Source of the DNA: Pseudomonadota bacterium
GTDB lineage: Bacteria > Pseudomonadota > Gammaproteobacteria > Burkholderiales > Burkholderiaceae_B
DNA length: 13,185 nt
Direction: 5' to 3'
Assembly: GCA_023427085.1 (NCBI GenBank)
Contig: JAEZBO010000036.1
Location: forward strand, 1 to 13,185
The position numbers were made by a program, and so were the translations under genes. Shown piece after piece: positions 6,626 to 13,185 of the stretch (its first letter is position 1; each line of letters opens with the position of its first letter). Under the pieces are notes generated by a model. It worked only from the letters and a program-made list of their open reading frames with translations. It was not told where the DNA came from and did not search any database.

Positions 6626-6859
6626 ATGCGCCAAGCCACTCTTTCCCCGAATGCCCGCCTGACCGACACGCTGGAGCGCGACGTGGTTCGTGGCGCCATG
6701 GCCCGTCAATCGTCGCTGAACGTCGGCCGTTTCGCCGCCCGCACCACCCGCCGCGCACTGCGCGCCGTGGTCTCGACGGTTGCCTTCTTCGACGAAGTCA
6801 ACGCCGACATGAACCGCGCCCGCCAGAAGTACGGCGTGCGTTCCGGTTCCGACTGGTAA
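6626..6859 (+). CDS. Small basic protein, 77 residues, unknown function
   Basis: I do not recognise this family. The product is Arg-rich and basic, with no Cys, no signal peptide and no clear transmembrane segment. Residues 16-60 could form one or two amphipathic helices with alternating Arg and Ala/Val/Leu; a short hydrophobic patch, AVVSTVAFF, is at 47-55. The C terminus is RARQKYGVRSGSDW. The case for a real gene is good: Shine-Dalgarno AAGGAA at 6614-6619 with correct spacing, a well-formed promoter, GC-rich third positions, and a strong terminator right after the stop. It is monocistronic. It loosely recalls the small Arg-rich DUF1127/YjiS proteins of proteobacteria in size and charge, but their typical W and DRxLxDIGL pattern is missing. 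Nucleic-acid or membrane-surface binding is conceivable; nothing shows it directly. Confidence 0.75.
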   Translation: MRQATLSPNARLTDTLERDVVRGAMARQSSLNVGRFAARTTRRALRAVVSTVAFFDEVNADMNRARQKYGVRSGSDW

Positions 6860-6871
6860 GCAGCACCCGAT

Positions 6872-6903
6872 CGGACGAACCAGCGGGTGGTTCGTCCGGT
6901 TTT
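6872..6903 (+). terminator. Intrinsic terminator of the small-protein gene
   Basis: CGGACGAACCA (6872-6882) pairs perfectly with TGGTTCGTCCG (6888-6898) over 11 bp around a five-base loop, followed by TTTT (6900-6903). It starts 13 bp after the stop codon. Confidence 0.88.
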
Positions 6904-6920
6904 GAAACAATACGTTTCAA
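6902..6920. repeat. Perfect palindrome TTGAAAC-N5-GTTTCAA
   Basis: Two perfect 7-bp arms (6902-6908 and 6914-6920) flank AATAC. The first arm reuses the last bases of the terminator T-tract. At 19 bp with a 5-bp spacer it has the form of a dimeric regulator site. No promoter is seen beside it. On the minus strand it would be a weak hairpin without a T-tract. Confidence 0.55.
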
Positions 6921-7261
6921 CTTCGGGATGATTCCCGTCCGTTCCAGACCCCGCCTCATCCTTACGCTCACGCCACGCTGAGCACCGCCGCAACAGGCGT
7001 TCCGCCGTTTTTCCTGCCACACCGCCGTCCTTGTTCAGCCAGCCTGGCCGCGCCTGTCCAGCTCGCTGCCCGCTAGCCTGCCGTCCCGCCGCCTGATTCA
7101 CGCCGCGTAGTGCGAAGCGTTCTCAAGTCGCCGCAGGTCGTCCCCCCCGCTGCAACCATCCTCGTCCGTCGGCTGACACGTACCGTCACCATTTGTTTGC
7201 AGACGACTGCTATTCTGCGCGCACTCGCCGCCCCCGCCCGTGCGAACTACGGAGAATGCAG
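6921..7261. other. Gene-free stretch before the DUF898 gene
   Basis: This region has no open frame with the codon pattern of its neighbours. It is C- and pyrimidine-rich on the plus strand. A small hairpin, GGCG-TTC-CGCC (6996-7006), is followed by TTTTT (7008-7012); the stem is only 4 bp, so it is a poor terminator, but it could end a short RNA. TATTCT (7211-7216) is a possible -10 for the DUF898 gene with no good -35. CTGACA (7173-7178) resembles a -35 but has no -10 at the right distance. The role of most of the region is unexplained. Confidence 0.5.
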
Positions 7262-8365
7262 ATGCAAGCGCAAGAACCCGCCGATCCTTTTGGCGCCGCT
7301 CCCGCAGTCGGTCACGACGCCGGCAACGCCTTGCCCCCCGCCACGCCGACCACCCGCCTGCTGCCCGTCACCTTCGACGGCGACGCGCGCAGCTATTTCG
7401 GCGTCTGGATCATGAACGTGCTGCTGACCATCGTGACCCTGGGGGTGTACTCGGCCTGGGCCAAGGTGCGCACCAACCGGTGGTTCTACGGCCACACCGC
7501 GATCGACGGCCATAACTTCGAGTATCACGCGACCGGCATGCAGATCTTCAAGGGGCGCGCGATCGCGGTGGCGATCATCGTCGCGTTCTCGATCGTCGGT
7601 GCATTCGCGCCGATGCTGCAACTGCTGTTCATGCTGGCCATCCTGTTCGTCATGCCTTGGGCGATCAATGCCGGCCTGCGCTTTACGGCCCGCATGACCT
7701 CCTGGCGCAACGTGCGCTTCGATTTCCAGGGCAATTACTGGCGTGCCCTGCTGTTGTTCATGCTGATGCCGATCGCCGTGATGCTCACGCTCGGCGCGCT
7801 GGCACCGGTGGCCTCGCGGCTGGTGGCGCGCTATGTCGCAGGCGGCCACAGCTACGGCGGCGCCGCGTTCCGCAGCGAACCGCGCCTGCGCGCGCTGTAC
7901 GCCGCGCTGGGGCGCACGCTGCTGGTCGTGATCGCGCTGCTGATCGCCCTGTTCGTGCTGTTCGCGCTGCTGGGCATGCTGTTCGGCGCGGGTTTCAGCG
8001 GCTTCCACGGCCTGATCCTCGGTTTCTACGGCGCCATGCTGGTGGGCGGCGCCTACTACGTGGGTAGCGTGCGCAATGAAGTCTTCAACACGATGACCAT
8101 CGACGGCGGCCACCGCACGCACAGCTCGCTGGCGCCGCTGCGATACACCTGGATCGTCGTGTCCGGGCTGCTGGCCACCGCCTTCACGCTCGGCCTGGCC
8201 TATCCGTGGGCGGCGGTGCGGCGCCATCGCTACACCGCACAAAACACGCAGCTCGAGGCCGCGCCCGGCCTGGACGACTTCGTGTCGACGCAGCAACGCG
8301 CACCCAGCAGCTTCGGCGGCGAATTCAGCGAGCTCGAAGGCTTTGGCGACGTCGCTGCTTTTTGA
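7262..8365 (+). CDS. DUF898 / YjgN-family membrane protein
   Basis: This 367-residue inner-membrane protein belongs to the YjgN (DUF898) family, whose function is not established. After a hydrophilic Ala/Pro-rich N terminus (1-32), likely transmembrane segments are at about 46-66, 100-118, 120-138, 161-183, 217-243, 248-269 and 296-316. The family pattern LLTIVTLGVYSAWAKVRTNR (54-73) recurs in weaker form as TLGLAYPWAAVRRHRY (309-324), an internal duplication. RNVRFDFQGNYWRAL (149-163) is another DUF898 signature. The acidic C-terminal tail (337-367) is soluble. Three starts compete: TTG 7193, ATG 7256 and ATG 7262. The last has GGAGA six bases upstream and is preferred. The 3' end overlaps the M48 peptidase gene by 23 bp, which implies translational coupling and a joint role. 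Confidence 0.85.
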   Translation: MQAQEPADPFGAAPAVGHDAGNALPPATPTTRLLPVTFDGDARSYFGVWIMNVLLTIVTLGVYSAWAKVRTNRWFYGHTAIDGHNFEYHATGMQIFKGRAIAVAIIVAFSIVGAFAPMLQLLFMLAILFVMPWAINAGLRFTARMTSWRNVRFDFQGNYWRALLLFMLMPIAVMLTLGALAPVASRLVARYVAGGHSYGGAAFRSEPRLRALYAALGRTLLVVIALLIALFVLFALLGMLFGAGFSGFHGLILGFYGAMLVGGAYYVGSVRNEVFNTMTIDGGHRTHSSLAPLRYTWIVVSGLLATAFTLGLAYPWAAVRRHRYTAQNTQLEAAPGLDDFVSTQQRAPSSFGGEFSELEGFGDVAAF

Positions 8366-9386
8366 GCGCCAGGTGATCCGCGGCCGCCTGTTCGCCGCAG
8401 GCGCCTCGGCACACCGGCCCGCCACCCTCACGCTGGAAGCCGACGGCACGCTGTGCCTGACGGTCGACGGCCAGGCCGGCGTCGAGAAAATCGCGCCGCC
8501 GCGCTGGTCCAGCCGCGTCGGCAGCAGCGGCCGGCGCACCGAGCTGGCCGACGGCCGGATATTCGAGACCCACGACAACGACGCGGTGGACACGCTCGAG
8601 CGCAAGCTGGGCGGTGCCAGCAGCTCGTTCATGCACCGGCTCGAGCACCTGCGCCTGCACCTGCTGGCGCTGGCCGCCGTGGCGGTGGTGGCCTTCGTGA
8701 TCGGGCTGCGCTGGGTCATCCCTTGGATCGGCGACATCTCGGCGCAGTGGGTGCCGTATAGCGTCGAGGCCCGCATCGGCGAAGGCGTGATGACCACGCT
8801 GGACCGGGCCGTGCTGCGGCCCAGCAAACTTTCCGAACCGCGTCAGGCCGCCATCCAGGCGGTCTTCGACGACCTGAGCCGGCATTCATCCGCCCCGCCC
8901 GGCAGCCTCAAGCTGGCGTTCCGCAGCGGCGCGGCCGTAGGCGCCAATGCGCTGGCGCTGCCCGGCGGCTGGATCGTGGTCACCGACGACCTGGTCGAGC
9001 TGGCCCGCGAGCCCGAGACCGTGGCCGGCGTACTGGCGCACGAGATCGCCCACGTCGAGGAACGCCACGGCCTGCGCCGGCTGGCGCGGGTGGCGGGCCT
9101 GTCGGCGGTCACGATGCTGATGACCGGCGACGTCAGCGACATGGTCCACGAAGTCGCGGTGCTGGGCGCCGGCGTGCTGGACTTGTCCTACTCGCGCGCC
9201 TTCGAACGCGAGGCCGACGCCCGCGCGGTCGCGCTGCTGCAGCGTAGCGGCCGCGACCCCGAATCGCTGGCGCTGCTGCTCGAGCGGCTGACCGCCGACG
9301 CCCAGCGGCGTGGCGAGCCGCCCGCGTGGCTGTCCAGCCATCCGCCGACGGCCGAGCGCGCGCGGGCGATACGGCAGGCGCCTTGA
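8343..9386 (+). CDS. Membrane-anchored M48-family zinc metallopeptidase
   Basis: This protein of up to 347 residues is a zinc-dependent protease of peptidase family M48. HEIAH (233-237) gives ligands His233 and His237 and catalytic Glu234. EREADARA (288-295) holds the third zinc ligand, probably Glu290. SSHPPTAER (331-339) is the usual M48 C-terminal motif. One membrane segment spans about 105-127; before it lies a small all-beta-like N-terminal domain (about 11-75), common in this subgroup. The catalytic domain after the anchor is probably periplasmic. The start is uncertain: TTG 8343 is the earliest, overlaps the DUF898 gene by 23 bp and has GAAGG only two bases upstream; GTG 8373 is an alternative but would remove part of the N-terminal domain. 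Related M48 proteins (HtpX, BepA/LoiP) clear misfolded membrane or envelope proteins. Confidence 0.88.
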   Translation: MATSLLFERQVIRGRLFAAGASAHRPATLTLEADGTLCLTVDGQAGVEKIAPPRWSSRVGSSGRRTELADGRIFETHDNDAVDTLERKLGGASSSFMHRLEHLRLHLLALAAVAVVAFVIGLRWVIPWIGDISAQWVPYSVEARIGEGVMTTLDRAVLRPSKLSEPRQAAIQAVFDDLSRHSSAPPGSLKLAFRSGAAVGANALALPGGWIVVTDDLVELAREPETVAGVLAHEIAHVEERHGLRRLARVAGLSAVTMLMTGDVSDMVHEVAVLGAGVLDLSYSRAFEREADARAVALLQRSGRDPESLALLLERLTADAQRRGEPPAWLSSHPPTAERARAIRQAP

Positions 9387-9400
9387 GATAGCGCGCTCAA
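9383..9400. repeat. Inverted repeat across two convergent stop codons
   Basis: TTGAG (9383-9387) and CTCAA (9396-9400) flank 8 bp. The left arm holds the M48 stop TGA, and the right arm holds the rep stop on the other strand. Only 10 bp separate the genes, so no ordinary terminator fits and transcripts must overlap. Confidence 0.5.
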
Positions 9401-11469
9401 CCGGCCGGCCGCGGTCCCTTGGCCAACAGCGACTTGAGCATGCCCAGCCGCTCCTTGGGACTGAGGTTGGCGGTGGCCTCGTCTTCCTTGGGCGCGGCGC
9501 CGCCCAGCCCCATCTCCTCGATGAAGCGCGACGGCTCGCGCACCACGTCCTCGCGCGCGCGGCGGCGCTTCTTGCACCAGCTCAGGTTCAGGCTGCGCTG
9601 CGCCCGCGTGATGCCCACGTACATCAGCCGCCGTTCTTCCTCGATGCGGGCGGCCAGCGACTCGGCGGCGCGTGCCGGATCGCCCTCTTCGTCGTCCTTG
9701 CCCAGATGCGGCAGCAGGCCTTCCTCGACGCCGGCCAGATAGACGTGCGGATACTCCAGCCCCTTGGACGCATGCAACGTCGACAGCTTGACCGCGTCGG
9801 GCTCTTCCTCGCCCTGGCGTTCGAGCATGGTGATCAGCGCCACGTGCTGCACCAGCTCGAACAGGTTCAGGCCGTCTTCCTCGGCCTTGCGCTTGAGCCA
9901 GCCGGTCAGCTCGAGCACGTTGAGCCAGCGCGTCTGCGCCGGCTTCTCGTCCATCGTGTCGTACAGGTAACGCTCGTAATCGATCGCCGCCATCATGTCG
10001 TCGAGCAGTTGCGCGGCAGGCTCGGCCGCCTTGACGGCCTGGCCCGCGGCGCCGCGGCCGGCGCGCCACTGCATGCGCTGCACGAACTCGGCGAAGGTGC
10101 GCAGCGGCTCGATCTGGCGCGGCGCCAACCGGCTTTCCAGGCCATGCTCGAAGACCGCGCCGAACAGCGACAGCTCGCGCTCGGCCGCATAGGTGCCCAG
10201 CGCCTGCAGCGTGGCCTGGCCGATGCCGCGCCGCGGCGTGGTGGCCGCGCGGATGAACGCCGGGTCGTCGTCGTCGTTGGCGATCAGCCGCAGGTAGCAC
10301 AGCACGTCGCGGATCTCGGCCTTGTCGAAAAAGCTCTGTCCGCCCGAGATCGTGTACGGGATCTTGGCGGTGCGCAGCGCCTGCTCGATCACGCGGGCCT
10401 GGTGATTGCTGCGATAGAGCACCGCGAAATCGCGCCACGCGGCCTGCCGTTCGAAACGCGAGGCCGAGATCTTCATCGCGATGCTCTGGGCCTCGGTCTC
10501 GTCGTCGTTCATCGGCGAGATCACGATCGGCTCGCCCACGCCCAGGTCCGACCACAGCTTCTTCTCAAACAGCTTGGGGTTCTTCTGGATGACGTTGTTG
10601 GCGGCGAGCAGGATGCGCTGCACCGACCGGTAGTTCTGCTCGAGCTTGATGACCTTGAGCGTGTCGTAGTCGGTCGTGAGCTTGGCCAGGTTCTCCATGG
10701 TCGCGCCGCGCCAGGCATAGATGGCCTGGTCATCGTCGCCCACCGCGGTGAACTGGTCGCGCGCGCCGGTCAGCCAGCGCACCAGCTGGTACTGGCAGAC
10801 GTTGGTGTCCTGGTATTCGTCGACCAGCAGGTAGCGCACACGGTTCTGCCAGCGGGTGCGCACCTCTTCGTTGGCCGCCATCAATTGCGCCGGGATGCGG
10901 ATCAGGTCGTCGAAGTCGACCGACTGGTAGGCCGCCAGCGTCGCGTCGTAGCTGCGATAGATGCGCGCGGCCTCGGCCTCGCCGGCGGTCTGCGCGATGC
11001 GCTCGGCCTCGTCAGGGCCGATCAGGCCGTTCTTCCACAACGAGATGGTCGACTGCACCGAACGCAGCCGGCCCTTGTCGGTGGTCGCCAGCATCTCCTG
11101 GATGATGCCGGTGGCGTCGTCGGCGTCGAGGATGGAGAACTGCGGCTTCAGGCCCGCGTGGCGCGCCTCTTCGCGCAGGAAACGCACGCCCAGCGAGTGG
11201 AAGGTGCTGATCGTCAGGCCCTTGGCGATGCGGTTGTCGACCAGCGTCTTGACGCGCTCGTCCATCTCGCGCGCGGCCTTGTTGGTGAAGGTCAGCGCCA
11301 CGACGTTGCGCGCCATGTAGCCGCAATCGCGCAGCAGATAGGCAATCTTCTGGGTGATCACGCGGGTCTTGCCGGAGCCGGCGCCCGCCAGCACCAGGCA
11401 CGGGCCATCCAGGTACAGCACGGCTTCGCGCTGCGCGGGATTGAGACCGGCCGGAACGGAATTGGACAT
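9397..11469 (-). CDS. rep: ATP-dependent DNA helicase Rep
   Basis: This 690-residue superfamily 1A helicase unwinds DNA 3' to 5' and, in E. coli, travels with the replisome to clear protein roadblocks. The motifs are complete: Walker A AGAGSGKT (28-35), Ia TFTNKAA (60-66), II DEYQD (217-221), III GDDDQAIYAWRGA (244-256), IV KLEQNYRS (275-282), V TLHASKGLEYP (564-574) and VI EERRLMYVGITRAQ (611-624). The phrases LEQNYRS, ISGGQSFF and ASKGLE follow E. coli Rep closely, and the length (690 against 673) suits Rep better than UvrD (720). A short Ala/Gly insert at 467-485 is local. The frame stays open upstream, antisense inside priA's strand space, but homology begins at ATG 11469. The Shine-Dalgarno is weak (GAG). 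It lies 41 bp behind priA on the same strand, so the two are probably one operon. Confidence 0.95.
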   Translation of the reverse strand: MSNSVPAGLNPAQREAVLYLDGPCLVLAGAGSGKTRVITQKIAYLLRDCGYMARNVVALTFTNKAAREMDERVKTLVDNRIAKGLTISTFHSLGVRFLREEARHAGLKPQFSILDADDATGIIQEMLATTDKGRLRSVQSTISLWKNGLIGPDEAERIAQTAGEAEAARIYRSYDATLAAYQSVDFDDLIRIPAQLMAANEEVRTRWQNRVRYLLVDEYQDTNVCQYQLVRWLTGARDQFTAVGDDDQAIYAWRGATMENLAKLTTDYDTLKVIKLEQNYRSVQRILLAANNVIQKNPKLFEKKLWSDLGVGEPIVISPMNDDETEAQSIAMKISASRFERQAAWRDFAVLYRSNHQARVIEQALRTAKIPYTISGGQSFFDKAEIRDVLCYLRLIANDDDDPAFIRAATTPRRGIGQATLQALGTYAAERELSLFGAVFEHGLESRLAPRQIEPLRTFAEFVQRMQWRAGRGAAGQAVKAAEPAAQLLDDMMAAIDYERYLYDTMDEKPAQTRWLNVLELTGWLKRKAEEDGLNLFELVQHVALITMLERQGEEEPDAVKLSTLHASKGLEYPHVYLAGVEEGLLPHLGKDDEEGDPARAAESLAARIEEERRLMYVGITRAQRSLNLSWCKKRRRAREDVVREPSRFIEEMGLGGAAPKEDEATANLSPKERLGMLKSLLAKGPRPAG

Positions 11470-11479
11470 GTCGGGACTC

Positions 11480-11498
11480 GCGCGGCCGCGGGCCGCGC
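11480..11498. repeat. Perfect GC hairpin between priA and rep
   Basis: GCGCGGCC (11480-11487) and GGCCGCGC (11491-11498) pair perfectly around a three-base GCG loop. It ends 10 bases before the rep start codon, directly against its weak ribosome-binding region. No T-tract follows. It may lower rep translation or mark an RNA processing site in a priA-rep transcript. Confidence 0.7.
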
Positions 11499-11510
11499 AT
11501 TGTGCAAGGT

Positions 11511-13185
<1,675 letters not shown>

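Noticed and set aside
6706..7101. Minus-strand frame of 131 residues across the small-protein terminator
   Set aside because: It reads through a perfect terminator hairpin and a palindrome, has no ribosome-binding site seen, and shows low-complexity basic sequence.
7193..7261. TTG 7193 or ATG 7256 start for the DUF898 protein
   Set aside because: The extension is Arg/Pro-rich without family features, and GGAGA is one base from ATG 7256 but six bases from ATG 7262.
7247..8827. Minus-strand frame of 526 residues under DUF898 and M48
   Set aside because: It crosses two real genes on the other strand, has no recognisable domain and has shadow-like composition.

Overview
The window is very GC-rich chromosomal DNA from a betaproteobacterium. 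The family Alcaligenaceae (Bordetella or Achromobacter) fits best. I infer this from the GC-saturated third codon positions, the dihaem membrane-anchored c5-type cytochrome, the PriA-Rep helicase pair and the beta-proteobacterial style of all the proteins. It cannot be proved without a search. There is no phage, IS element, CRISPR array or resistance cassette. The gene set is housekeeping plus conserved accessory metabolism. The first 18 bases are not genomic in character: they match the Tn5/Nextera mosaic end with one mismatch, so the left edge looks like a contig end with adapter left on it.

Layout from left to right. An exported alpha/beta hydrolase (-) is divergent from a GntP-type permease (+). 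The permease ends at a strong bidirectional terminator shared with a tRNA-Arg(CCG) gene (-). A dihaem cytochrome c5 (+) has its own TATAAT box. A CaiB/BaiF CoA-transferase (-) is convergent with the cytochrome and divergent from a nitronate monooxygenase-like flavoprotein (+). Next is a short AT-rich regulatory segment with two copies of a TAGGG-N4-CCCTA palindrome. The first copy is followed by T6 and could terminate the flavoprotein gene; the second lies between the -35 and -10 of a good promoter. That promoter drives a 77-residue basic protein of unknown function, which has its own terminator. About 400 bp without a convincing gene follow. Then comes an overlapping pair (+): a DUF898/YjgN polytopic membrane protein and a membrane-anchored M48 metallopeptidase. 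The right end holds priA (-, its 5' part outside the window) and rep (-), 41 bp apart with a perfect GC hairpin between them.

How the genes may work together. PriA and Rep both act in replication-fork rescue and restart and look co-transcribed. The DUF898 protein and the M48 peptidase overlap and are probably translationally coupled, which suggests a membrane-protease module. The cytochrome probably carries electrons between the bc1 complex and terminal oxidases. The hydrolase, permease, CoA-transferase and flavoprotein point to uptake and catabolism of organic acids, but their substrates cannot be read from sequence.

The best candidates for something under-described are the 77-residue protein with its paired palindromic operators, the DUF898-M48 pair, and the long untranslated region between them.
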